Positions 6,937 through 12,560 of a stretch of DNA of 39,569 nt are shown here, piece after piece; positions within the stretch are counted from its first letter, which is position 1; every line of letters starts with the position of its first letter. The notes beneath the pieces are model-generated. The model saw only the letters and a program-made list of their open reading frames with translations, had not been told where the DNA came from and did not search any database. Position numbers and translations under genes: made by a program. Source of the stretch: a virus; IMG/VR virus record IMGVR_UViG_3300031962_000010, positions 1-39,569 of that record; one strand, 5' to 3'.

Positions 6937-7710
6937 TCAGTCCAGAAAAACCATGCTGGCCATGGCGCGGGATTCGCTTTCGCGGTTCATCTTCACTTCA
7001 TGCCATACGTTGCCCAGCTTTAACGTCTTGTGGTCGGGATGACGAATCTCACCACGCACGAACACGGCGGCGTTGCGCACCATGCCCTGGAAATTCGTGC
7101 TGGCAATCTTCTTGGGATTTTCCAAGCACCACGCCTTGTATTGCGCCTCATTGAATCCTTGTGGGGCAATACGGCGATTTACATAAACTGCATCGCCACC
7201 AAACTGCGCAGCTTCGGTCGCAATGTGCGGCTTGCCGCCACGCCCATCGGAAGTCCTGCGCATCAATGGCTCATCGTGTGTCGTGGGAGTGTTCTTGGGA
7301 AGATGAAAATCTGGACGCGGAATGAAAAACCATTCCCCTTGGCGAATCCAATTCCCGTCCTTCACCAATTCCTTTGGACGCAAAGCATCCTTGGCTTCCT
7401 CAACTGTCCGCACTGGCTCGTTCTCGGGGATCGCGGCAACAAACCAGTGGCGCTCATCCTGGCCACACAGAAACTTCGATTTGTTTTTCCCTTCGGCTAC
7501 ATGCAAAAGCAAATGACGGTCTTTCGCGGCAACCTGTAGAACTTGCAGAGAAACATCGTACCGCGCGCGAATCTTGAAATATTCGCCGTCCTTGTCGCGC
7601 AGAATGTCCAAGGAAAATGGACGATTGCGAAAACCAATGGAATCTTGGCCGGTCACTTCCACGCGCGATCCTATTTTCAGAAAGGCGCGTTCAACTGCTT
7701 CAACGCTCAT
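6937..7710 (-). CDS. Conserved hypothetical protein (RHLLLHV / GEWFFIPRP / HPDHKTLKL family)
   Basis: A 257-residue soluble protein. The ordered motifs DRHLLLHV, CGQDERHWFVAAIPE, QGEWFFIPRPDF, GKPHIATE, VYVNRRIAPQGF and VRGEIRHPDHKTLKLGNVWHEV are ones I associate with a widespread uncharacterised family seen in phages and in soil and planctomycete-type bacteria. Conserved His residues suggest metal or nucleotide handling, but no activity is established. AAGGAG precedes ATG 7710, and a strong promoter with an embedded palindrome lies directly upstream, so this is the first gene of its unit. Confidence 0.75.
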   Translation of the reverse strand: MSVEAVERAFLKIGSRVEVTGQDSIGFRNRPFSLDILRDKDGEYFKIRARYDVSLQVLQVAAKDRHLLLHVAEGKNKSKFLCGQDERHWFVAAIPENEPVRTVEEAKDALRPKELVKDGNWIRQGEWFFIPRPDFHLPKNTPTTHDEPLMRRTSDGRGGKPHIATEAAQFGGDAVYVNRRIAPQGFNEAQYKAWCLENPKKIASTNFQGMVRNAAVFVRGEIRHPDHKTLKLGNVWHEVKMNRESESRAMASMVFLD

Positions 7711-7741
7711 GGAAAAATCTCCTTGTAGGGAACAGCCGCAG

Positions 7742-7770
7742 AAATTAGCAATAAACGTTTACGGTGTCAA
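7742..7770 (-). promoter_or_regulatory. Sigma70-type promoter with palindromic operator in the spacer
   Basis: On the minus strand: TTGACA (7770-7765), 17 bases, then TAATTT (7747-7742), with a TGC extension. The spacer contains GTAAACGTTTAT. This would start transcription near 7735, just ahead of the gene beginning at 7710. The same 12-mer occurs in the promoter at 8908-8937. Confidence 0.75.
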
Positions 7771-7830
7771 GAATATTTTGGAAGAAATCCACAGGGGATT
7801 ATGCCTCTGGAGGGTTGGCGTAGGCAAACC

Positions 7831-8091
7831 TCATTTCCCCTGCTCCTTCTTCCGCTTCACTCCGCGTTCACGCTCCAGCAACTTTTTCAGGCCATCCATG
7901 ACTTGAACGCGAGTAATCCGTTTCGCTAACCTGAATTTTCTGCACGAACAGAATCCTCCTTTCGCATCTTGGTGATGGCAGGACTCATTCCAAATATGAA
8001 TTCCGTATTCATGCCCGCATCTGCAAAGGCGAGCAAACCACGCTTTACAATCAGTCTCAGAATACATTCTTCCGTCTTTAGTGATGTGCAT
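7831..8091 (-). CDS. Small Cys/His-rich zinc-binding-type protein
   Basis: About 86 residues from ATG 8091 (MHITKDGRMYSETD). It has LCRCGHEYGIHIW, then CHHQDAKGGFCSC, giving five cysteines and several histidines in a compact zinc-ribbon-like array, and a basic C-terminal helix (LLERERGVKRKKEQGK). A longer frame to 8241 exists, but it covers the separate gene at 8078-8257. It overlaps that gene by 14 bases. Probably a nucleic-acid-binding adaptor; role unknown. Confidence 0.65.
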   Translation of the reverse strand: MHITKDGRMYSETDCKAWFARLCRCGHEYGIHIWNESCHHQDAKGGFCSCRKFRLAKRITRVQVMDGLKKLLERERGVKRKKEQGK

Positions 8092-8257
8092 GTTCAAACC
8101 TCTTTTGGGCTGCTTCTTCAAGTAAGCGAACAAGGTCTTTGCGAGATAGCAGCGGGTTATCGGCTTGCCCAGCAACAAGCCCATAGCTGGGAAGTGTTCG
8201 AATCGCGCTCCAAAGTTTATAATCCCGTTCATCCCAGCCATTTACCTGCTTGCTCAT
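8078..8257 (-). CDS. Small hypothetical protein (59 aa)
   Basis: ATG 8257 has GGAG in the preceding gene's end and overlaps its TGA as ATGA. The 59-residue product (MSKQVNGWDERDYKLWSAI...) has an acidic/aromatic start and a C-terminal helix, SRKDLVRLLEEAAQKRF. No family recognised. Ribosome site, coupling and composition all support it. Confidence 0.65.
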   Translation of the reverse strand: MSKQVNGWDERDYKLWSAIRTLPSYGLVAGQADNPLLSRKDLVRLLEEAAQKRFEHAHH

Positions 8258-8583
8258 TTTTCCACTCCGCGTTCAAGCCCGCATGTACATGGAAATTTAT
8301 GCGTCTCTCCGCAATTGGGTTGACTGCACTCCCACTCGCTGTAACCGCAACCAGGTAGATGCCGTCCATATTTGACAAGTGCTTCCTTCAGCTTGCCTGT
8401 GGCCTCAGCGCGGACTTGGGCGAGAGCATCAAGAATTTCGTTCCTTAACTCGCTGCGATAGCCCCACAGGATAACTTTGCACTTGCCTGTTTCCTTGCTG
8501 AATTTGTCGACAATGTAATCAGCAATCTGTGCATCGTTGGGCTGTGGCGCAGCGAGCGCCGAAGCTGATTTATCTTCTTTCAC
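8254..8583 (-). CDS. Hypothetical protein with C-terminal Cys cluster
   Basis: A 109-residue protein starting with GTG. The N-terminal two thirds look helical (IADYIVDKFSKETGK, SELRNEILDALAQVRAEA). The C-terminus holds CGYSEWECSQPNCGETHKFPCTCG, six cysteines and a histidine that could form a zinc site. It overlaps the upstream gene by 14 bases and the downstream ATG by 4. No family recognised. Confidence 0.65.
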   Translation of the reverse strand: MKEDKSASALAAPQPNDAQIADYIVDKFSKETGKCKVILWGYRSELRNEILDALAQVRAEATGKLKEALVKYGRHLPGCGYSEWECSQPNCGETHKFPCTCGLERGVEK

Positions 8584-8899
8584 AGTGGCAATCCTTTTCG
8601 TCCAATTTAGTCCGTTCCTCCAACACTTCGGCGCAGGTCACTGATTTGTGACCCCAATGCGGCCCGGCTTCTATCGTGACTTTGTGCCAGCCGTTGCCGT
8701 CTTCATCTGCGAGGTAGAACTTCCGCTCGCCATAGATGATTTCAACAGCCCGCATCTTCGTTCCTTCAAGCCCTTTATACCAACCCAATGGAAAGGGGCA
8801 TTCGCCGACGCGAATCAACACCCGTCGAGCAATACAGGGTTCTCCATTCCAAAAAGTGGCCGCCCGCTCCTCGCCAGCTTTGGGCTTGCTGCTGCTCAT
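8570..8899 (-). CDS. Hypothetical protein, first gene of the left unit (109 aa)
   Basis: It starts at ATG 8899 (MSSSKPKAGEERAATF); an in-frame ATG at 8917 would lie inside the promoter -10 and is rejected. It is a beta-rich soluble protein (RVLIRVGECPFPLGWYKGLEG, then ERKFYLADEDGNGWHKVTIEAG) with a Cys/His end, CHCERR. Short strands and conserved Trp/Gly suggest a small barrel. Function unknown. Confidence 0.65.
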   Translation of the reverse strand: MSSSKPKAGEERAATFWNGEPCIARRVLIRVGECPFPLGWYKGLEGTKMRAVEIIYGERKFYLADEDGNGWHKVTIEAGPHWGHKSVTCAEVLEERTKLDEKDCHCERR

Positions 8900-8907
8900 G
8901 GCGCAGC

Positions 8908-8937
8908 AATATATCATAAACGTTTACAAGAGTTCAA
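8908..8937 (-). promoter_or_regulatory. Promoter with palindromic operator in the spacer
   Basis: Minus strand TTGAAC (8937-8932), 18 bases, TATATT (8913-8908). The spacer holds the same GTAAACGTTTAT as the 7742 promoter. It reads into the gene starting at 8899. Confidence 0.6.
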
Positions 8938-9159
8938 AATTTTTATGGATCAGAACTCCAGCTCTATAGCTATCGCTGACCCCGGCAGGGGTGACTCGCC
9001 CCCCGTTTCCGATTACGAAAGAATTACTTCCACTTGGCAACAATCTAGTGGAGACAATGGGGTGTAAGCGCAATGCAATCAATGGGTTGGGTTGAGTCGT
9101 GGATTCAAGGCAAGGTGCGGGATTGAACAATCCAAGCGGATCATGGCAGACTTGCGTTC

Positions 9160-9609
9160 ATGGAAACGCAAACAGAGACCGTCAGAGCGCTAGACGAAAA
9201 TTCCGGGCACGATAGGCCGATAAGCGAAAAGCACAGACTCCTGGCGCATCTAATGCTGAAGGATGGTAAACCCTTTCGGACTGCTGCATTAGAGGCAGGT
9301 TATTCACAGAATACAGCCGATGCCGGTCCTGCTGATATGATAGAGCGCTGTCCCGGATTCGCGCAGGCTCTAAAAGAAGAATCTAAGCAAATACCGGCCA
9401 GCCAGGACGCGCAAGCTCTAGCCGTCAATACCTTGATAACAGACTTGCGTAATGGCAAATCACGCGGTTTAGAGCGGACTATCGAAGTCTTGGGTAAGTT
9501 CAAAGTGTACGACTGGTTTGTTCGCAATTCCGACATGCAATTAGGCGTATTCCTTGGATTGACTGAGCAAAACCCTGATCCTTTGGCCGAGAAGAATCTT
9601 CAGGACTAG
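9160..9609 (+). CDS. Terminase small-subunit-like protein
   Basis: A 149-residue protein. Residues 22-60 (KHRLLAHLMLKDGKPFRTAALEAGYSQ and following) read like the N-terminal HTH of Terminase_2/small terminase proteins, where hosts of variants show Ax.xAGYS before a turn. The rest is helical, ending in a short tail that could bind the large subunit. If correct, it recognises packaging sites. It is unusual in lying about 8 kb from terL and on the opposite strand, so a regulatory HTH protein is an alternative. No clear ribosome site precedes ATG 9160. The 260-base stretch upstream (8938-9159) shows no convincing gene, only a CCCC-GGCA-GGGG hairpin. Confidence 0.55.
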   Translation: METQTETVRALDENSGHDRPISEKHRLLAHLMLKDGKPFRTAALEAGYSQNTADAGPADMIERCPGFAQALKEESKQIPASQDAQALAVNTLITDLRNGKSRGLERTIEVLGKFKVYDWFVRNSDMQLGVFLGLTEQNPDPLAEKNLQD

Positions 9610-9622
9610 TACCATTATTCCC

Positions 9623-9652
9623 TTGGCATCCTTGTAAGTAATCGTCTATATT
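9623..9652 (+). promoter_or_regulatory. Promoter of the ribozyme-containing operon
   Basis: TTGGCA (9623-9628), 18 bases, TATATT (9647-9652). Transcription would begin near 9659, so the 5' end of the message would open with a GCATG...CATGC hairpin just before the AGGAGG of the first gene. An upstream hairpin (CGTCTA/TAGACG) overlaps the -10. Confidence 0.55.
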
Positions 9653-9691
9653 CGTAGACGCATGGGCAGACTACTCATGCAGGAGGATTCA

Positions 9692-10000
9692 ATGATGACA
9701 GCAATGCAGTGGATACGGAATGGCGATAAGCCTTTCCTGACGTTTGTTGTAAAGGGACCAGAGCAAACCGCGAGAGAACAAATGTTTACGCGTGAGATAA
9801 TCGCGCAGACCATTGGCTTCACTCGCACAGATACAGTCTTCAAAACGGATGTGAAGTATCGGGAGGCAATCGCGCAATGGTTCTGTGAAACCCCTGAACT
9901 GATTCGCGGTTACGGCTATCCTGACGGAACCTGCCTGATTTATTCCACGCATGAGGTGCAATCGTGTGTCCCAGACTCTCGACGTAGCATCGAAGATTGA
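9692..10000 (+). CDS. Hypothetical protein, cistron A of the ribozyme operon
   Basis: A 102-residue protein. ATG 9692 is chosen because AGGAGG lies five bases upstream. It looks like a small alpha/beta protein (TVFKTDVKYREAIAQWFC, then GTCLIYSTHEV) with no membrane segment or catalytic motif that I recognise. It is followed after 37 bases by the first hammerhead-like ribozyme, whose cleavage would give this mRNA a 3' end closed by the stem III hairpin. Confidence 0.65.
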   Translation: MMTAMQWIRNGDKPFLTFVVKGPEQTAREQMFTREIIAQTIGFTRTDTVFKTDVKYREAIAQWFCETPELIRGYGYPDGTCLIYSTHEVQSCVPDSRRSIED

Positions 10001-10037
10001 AACCTGCCCAACATGCCATCGGCCATTAAAGAAGTAA

Positions 10038-10094
10038 GCTCGAAACCGCGCGTAACTGCGCGGTCTGTCGGTTATGCCGACACTGAAGATGAGC
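10038..10094 (+). ncRNA. Candidate type II (permuted) hammerhead ribozyme, copy 1
   Basis: Stem II is GCUC (10038-10041) with GAGC (10091-10094). GAAA follows the 5' strand. Stem III is ACCGCGC/GCGCGGU (10045-10051 and 10058-10064), with the conserved A-U pair at its base. The predicted cleavage residue is C10065. Stem I is UGUCGG/CCGACA (10066-10071 and 10077-10082) with a UUAUG loop, and the core CUGAAGA is at 10083-10089. An extra unpaired U (10090) precedes stem II. It lies between cistrons A and B. The match to CUGANGA...GAAA...UH and the seven compensatory changes relative to copy 2 are the evidence; activity is untested. Confidence 0.75.
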
Positions 10095-10125
10095 AAGCCG
10101 GATGACGACCGGCAAAGGAGAAAAA

Positions 10126-10353
10126 ATGCACAAGAAACAATTTATAGCATTAGCAGAAATGGTGGCCGGGCTGGAGCCTATCAATTTGAAGCAGAAAGAC
10201 TCCCGTGCGACACCAGAGCATCGGATGTGGGAAACGATGCGGGATGCGCTCACAGACTTTTGCCAGCAGCAAAACGGACTATTCAATCGCGAGCGTTGGC
10301 TTGGTTACATTGCAGGCGAGAATGGTCCGAATGGTGGCACAGTCAAGAAATAG
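10126..10353 (+). CDS. Small phage protein, cistron B of the ribozyme operon
   Basis: A 75-residue protein from ATG 10126, with AAGGAG six bases upstream. The layout MHKKQFIALAEMVAGL..., then a WETMRDALTDFCQQQNGLFNRERWLGYI segment, is a familiar small phage protein type with a helix, an acidic linker and a conserved F-x-R-x-R-F/W-L ending. Its role is unknown. The stop TAG (10351-10353) shares its G with stem II of the second ribozyme. Confidence 0.7.
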   Translation: MHKKQFIALAEMVAGLEPINLKQKDSRATPEHRMWETMRDALTDFCQQQNGLFNRERWLGYIAGENGPNGGTVKK

Positions 10354-10407
10354 TCCGAAACCGGGAGCAATCCCGGTCTGCGCGTATGGCGCGCACTGAA
10401 GATGGAC
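10353..10407 (+). ncRNA. Candidate type II (permuted) hammerhead ribozyme, copy 2
   Basis: Stem II is GUCC (10353-10356) with GGAC (10404-10407); GAAA follows. Stem III is ACCGGGA/UCCCGGU closed by a GCAA tetraloop (10360-10377). The cleavage residue is C10378. Stem I is UGCGCG/CGCGCA (10379-10395) with a UAUGG loop, and the core CUGAAGA is at 10396-10402, followed by the same extra U (10403) as copy 1. The element spans exactly from the stop codon of cistron B to the start codon of cistron C, whose AUG is formed by A9, the extra U and the first G of stem II. Confidence 0.75.
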
Positions 10408-10569
10408 AAGAAGCGTAAGAAACCGCGCATAATCGTCAAACGAAATAGATACGCCAAACGCTGGGAGGTATGGCTGGTTTCTGGCGTGCAATCTTTCTGT
10501 TTCGATTATCACGGGACAAAACGCGATTGTCTTTGGTATCGCAGAATGTTGCACAAGGCAGGTATATGA
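10402..10569 (+). CDS. Small basic protein, cistron C of the ribozyme operon (55 aa)
   Basis: A 55-residue Lys/Arg-rich protein (MDKKRKKPRIIVKRN, then RWEVWLVSGVQSFCFDYHG). The beta-hairpin-like RYAKRWEVWLVSG segment and a basic N-terminus suggest nucleic-acid binding; this is inference. The start codon lies within the ribozyme core, and no Shine-Dalgarno is visible, only CUGAAG. Its stop overlaps the next start as ATGA. Confidence 0.6.
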   Translation: MDKKRKKPRIIVKRNRYAKRWEVWLVSGVQSFCFDYHGTKRDCLWYRRMLHKAGI

Positions 10570-10658
10570 CGTTCCCGGTCTGGTTCTGGTTCCTTGTCGG
10601 CTTTATTGTTGGCCGGATCGTAGGCTGGATTGACCGGCGAACGTGGAGGAGGTCATAG
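10566..10658 (+). CDS. Small single-pass membrane protein (30 aa)
   Basis: MTFPVWFWFLVGFIVGRIV and a basic tail (DRRTWRRS) form one hydrophobic helix with a positive cytoplasmic end. It is coupled to cistron C through an ATGA overlap. Very similar Val/Gly-rich microproteins occur at 15555 and 20102. It could be a holin-like or regulatory peptide; the function is not established. Confidence 0.55.
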   Translation: MTFPVWFWFLVGFIVGRIVGWIDRRTWRRS

Positions 10659-10689
10659 AGCGTAAAAGCGTATGGTCTTACAGGTTTTC

Positions 10690-10805
10690 TCTAAGGGAAC
10701 AGTCTTCGTTTAGGCGACGGTAGCGCGACAATGCGCGCGGGGTTGTAAGCGCATTCTTGCCGTGTTACCCCTCCCGTCTAGGCAAAGCGTTTCGGCTAGT
10801 CACCG
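10690..10805 (+). ncRNA. Candidate structured RNA (three-way junction) at the operon 3' end
   Basis: Non-coding sequence after the last gene folds by eye into GACGG/CCGTC (10715-10719 with 10774-10778) closing two hairpins. One is GCGCG/CGCGC (about 10723-10738). The other is GGGGT/ACCCC (about 10739-10771), with an inner GTAAG/CTTGC stem. A further CGG...CCG hairpin follows. No recognised family. The GC-rich folding exceeds what I expect of a leftover spacer. Confidence 0.4.
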
Positions 10806-10810
10806 ATCCG

Positions 10811-10841
10811 GGCCAGCTACGTTAAGGCTGGCCATTTGTTT
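10811..10841 (+). terminator. Rho-independent terminator of the ribozyme operon
   Basis: GGCCAGC (10811-10817), a nine-base loop and GCTGGCC (10827-10833) make a perfect 7-bp stem, followed by ATTTGTTT. It closes the plus-strand unit that starts near 9659. The tail is imperfect. Confidence 0.65.
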
Positions 10842-10915
10842 GTCAAAAGTTCCGCACGGCGCGTAGGTGGGATTCCCGCGATGCAATCCTTCAAGTAGCG
10901 GTCAAAAGTCCCGCA
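10842..10915. repeat. Direct repeat pair GTCAAAAGTYCCGCA
   Basis: GTCAAAAGTTCCGCA at 10842-10856 and GTCAAAAGTCCCGCA at 10901-10915 differ at one base and lie 59 bases apart in a non-coding stretch (10842-10958) that shows no gene. They could be iterons or protein-binding sites near the presumed origin. Confidence 0.45.
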
Positions 10916-10958
10916 GGTGAGATGTAAAGCTCAAGTAACAGCCATTGTCGGGAAAAGT

Positions 10959-11168
10959 CTATTCGAGATCGTACAGTTGGCGGATACGAGTGGGGGTATG
11001 CCCTACATGGAATTCCTTGCAATCGACACATTTATAGACGCTTAGGCCGGTTACGCCGCGTTGTTCCGCGAGCAGAATCATATTGTGCGCGGCATCCTCG
11101 CGGGTCAGGTAGCGGACTTTATCTCCGCAGCGTTTCTTGCGTCGGTTCCGATGGATTTTGTTGCGCAT
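10959..11168 (-). CDS. Small zinc-knuckle-type protein (YKCVDCxxFHVGH)
   Basis: A 69-residue basic protein. The N-terminus is very Arg/Lys-rich (MRNKIHRNRRKKRCGDKVRY), then a helix covers EDAAHNMILLAEQRG, and the C-terminus has YKCVDCKEFHVGHTP. The Y-x-C-x-x-C-x-x-[FW]-H-x-G-H pattern is common in small phage and plasmid proteins with a single zinc site. It lies downstream of the candidate origin as the last gene of the early-left unit. A good ribosome site is not evident before ATG 11168. Confidence 0.65.
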   Translation of the reverse strand: MRNKIHRNRRKKRCGDKVRYLTREDAAHNMILLAEQRGVTGLSVYKCVDCKEFHVGHTPTRIRQLYDLE

Positions 11169-11216
11169 TGGACTTTTTTATTTGATTGCACGTGATGATA
11201 GTTTTTAGGGGTGATA

Positions 11217-11489
11217 GGTTAAGGAAGGAAAGGGGGAATGTTAAGGGGGAAAGGGAACCTAAGGGAAGAGGGGACCTTTTTGTGAAAATGTGGATATACA
11301 TTTATATCTATTTACTTCTGTAGTATACACGTATACGTAAGTGTTCATCACCGTTTACCCGCCGCCCTTTTTCCTGCCCCAGAATGTCCCTGTGGATAAT
11401 TTTGTGCAAATCCTGTGGAAAACTTTTTAAATGGCTTGTAACTCCTTATACAAGAATAGGTTACCTTTTCTAACCTGTGGAAAGCTTTA
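11217..11489. other. Candidate replication origin (DnaA-box cluster, purine tract)
   Basis: No gene is visible. On the plus strand there are two full DnaA boxes (TGTGGATAA 11391-11399; TGTGGAAAA 11414-11422) and four with one mismatch (11281, 11289, 11403, 11476), all in one orientation. An A+T-rich segment (11281-11345) carries two GTATAC palindromes (11323, 11331), and a long G/A tract runs from 11217 to 11275. The position next to recombination genes fits an origin. Confidence 0.55.
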
Positions 11490-11867
11490 TTATTCATCCA
11501 CCACGCCAATTTTCACGACGGTTTTCTTCTCTTTGCCGATGATTTGTTCGGCAGGAATGAGGTTCAATTTGTCCTGGGAATCGTCGGCAATGTATTCAAG
11601 ATTGCGCAAGGCATCGAGAATGACTTTCTGCGATCCTTGCAAATTGTCGGCATCGAAGGGTTTGGAGTGATGCACGGTGATTTGCACCCACATCCTGCCC
11701 ATCTTGGCGTTATCCCGCAGGTAGCTCCGATGCCTGCCGCAAGAAACTCCGTAATAAAGGTCGTGTTCCCACTCTTCGCGGAGTTTCTTGTAAGTGTGCG
11801 GGGTCCTGTATTTACGCTTCAGCACGTTAGGTGAAGGCGGCACGCGGGGAATGGAGATGAGGACCAT
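11490..11867 (-). CDS. rusA: RusA-like Holliday junction resolvase
   Basis: A 125-residue protein. It starts with a strand and PPSPNVLKRKYRTPHTYKKL, then carries the family pattern DADNL near residue 75, SQKVILDALRNLEYIADDSQDKL, with the acidic residues D75, D77, D87-like and DD that bind metal in RusA. The basic patch KLREEWEHDLYY is also expected. It would resolve recombination or replication junctions before packaging. The length matches RusA (about 120). The ATG at 11867 overlaps the TAA of the gene upstream. Confidence 0.85.
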   Translation of the reverse strand: MVLISIPRVPPSPNVLKRKYRTPHTYKKLREEWEHDLYYGVSCGRHRSYLRDNAKMGRMWVQITVHHSKPFDADNLQGSQKVILDALRNLEYIADDSQDKLNLIPAEQIIGKEKKTVVKIGVVDE

Positions 11868-12484
11868 TAAAAGCCGCTGCCGGGTTTCGCTCCGAGAATG
11901 CCAGCGCCAATGCCGCGAATCCCGCCTTGGAAAAAGCCGCCAGCCGCCTGTATGCCTATCATCTGCGTCGAATAATAAGTATAGGGCGGATAGAATTGCG
12001 TTTGCATGGCCGCTAGTTCTTGCGGACTTGGTTGTTTAGGCCGCGAAAATTCATCGCGGATTTCGCACGGCACGCCATATTCATCCTCCAGTTGCATAAT
12101 GGTTACCGCGTCCATCTCGGGTGGGCAGAAAAGTTTCTTGGGATAAGCAAATTGAGCAAGGTAGCCGTAAGTGCATTCCGCTACCTTGCCCCAAAGATAG
12201 ACTTCGCCCGCGACTCCCGGAGCCGACTGAATATAGCTTTGGAACAATCCAATGATTCCGCAGCCAGGTTTAATCGCGTGAATGCCCATCGCCATGATGG
12301 CATCGATTTCCATCGCTTTACGGTACGGCCAGATAAAATGTTGCGTCGCACTTTTCAGATAAGGCATGCGCCCAATCGTATCGATCCGCCACACGCGCAA
12401 GCCGATAATTGGCGCGGTTTGCTGCTCAGTCCTTTGCGGGTGTTGCTGGGATGATTTCTGGCTCTGGTTCTTTAACAGGCTCAT
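11867..12484 (-). CDS. Conserved phage protein (GEVYLWGKVxE...GYLAQ family)
   Basis: About 205 residues from ATG 12484, which has GGGAG eight bases upstream; a longer frame exists. The central part HAIKPGCGIIGLFQSY, then GVAGEVYLWGKVAECTYGYLAQFAYPKKL, matches a pattern I recall from a common phage family (H..CGiYA..., GxVxLWGxVxEHxxGYRA) of unknown function. The C-terminus is Gly-rich (FFQGGIRGIGAGILG). It overlaps the short gene upstream by 59 bases in another frame. It sits between a zinc protein and the resolvase. Confidence 0.65.
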   Translation of the reverse strand: MSLLKNQSQKSSQQHPQRTEQQTAPIIGLRVWRIDTIGRMPYLKSATQHFIWPYRKAMEIDAIMAMGIHAIKPGCGIIGLFQSYIQSAPGVAGEVYLWGKVAECTYGYLAQFAYPKKLFCPPEMDAVTIMQLEDEYGVPCEIRDEFSRPKQPSPQELAAMQTQFYPPYTYYSTQMIGIQAAGGFFQGGIRGIGAGILGAKPGSGF

Positions 12485-12560
12485 GCTTGGTCTCCCTCTC
12501 TGGAATTGGAAGTGTTGCTGGCACAACTTCGATTTCACGTATCTTTTCACCGATGTTCAT
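12426..12560 (-). CDS. Small Pro/Glu-rich protein (44 aa)
   Basis: MNIGEKIREIEVVPATLPIPERE and a P/E-rich end. AAGGAG precedes ATG 12560 at a good distance, and the ATG overlaps the previous TGA as ATGA, which makes this frame convincing despite its length. The repeated Glu-Pro composition suggests an extended, flexible peptide. Its 3' end overlaps the next gene by 59 bases. Confidence 0.6.
   Translation of the reverse strand: MNIGEKIREIEVVPATLPIPERETKHEPVKEPEPEIIPATPAKD

Noticed and set aside
8945-9067. 40-residue plus-strand ORF (MDQNSSSIAIADPGRG...)
   Set aside because: No ribosome site or promoter, no coding look beyond a GC-rich hairpin. It overlaps a minus-strand alternative just as weak.
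10089-10418. Long plus-strand frame starting in ribozyme copy 1
   Set aside because: It runs in a shifted frame through the convincing 10126-10353 gene; its AUG looks like a remnant of the ribozyme core.
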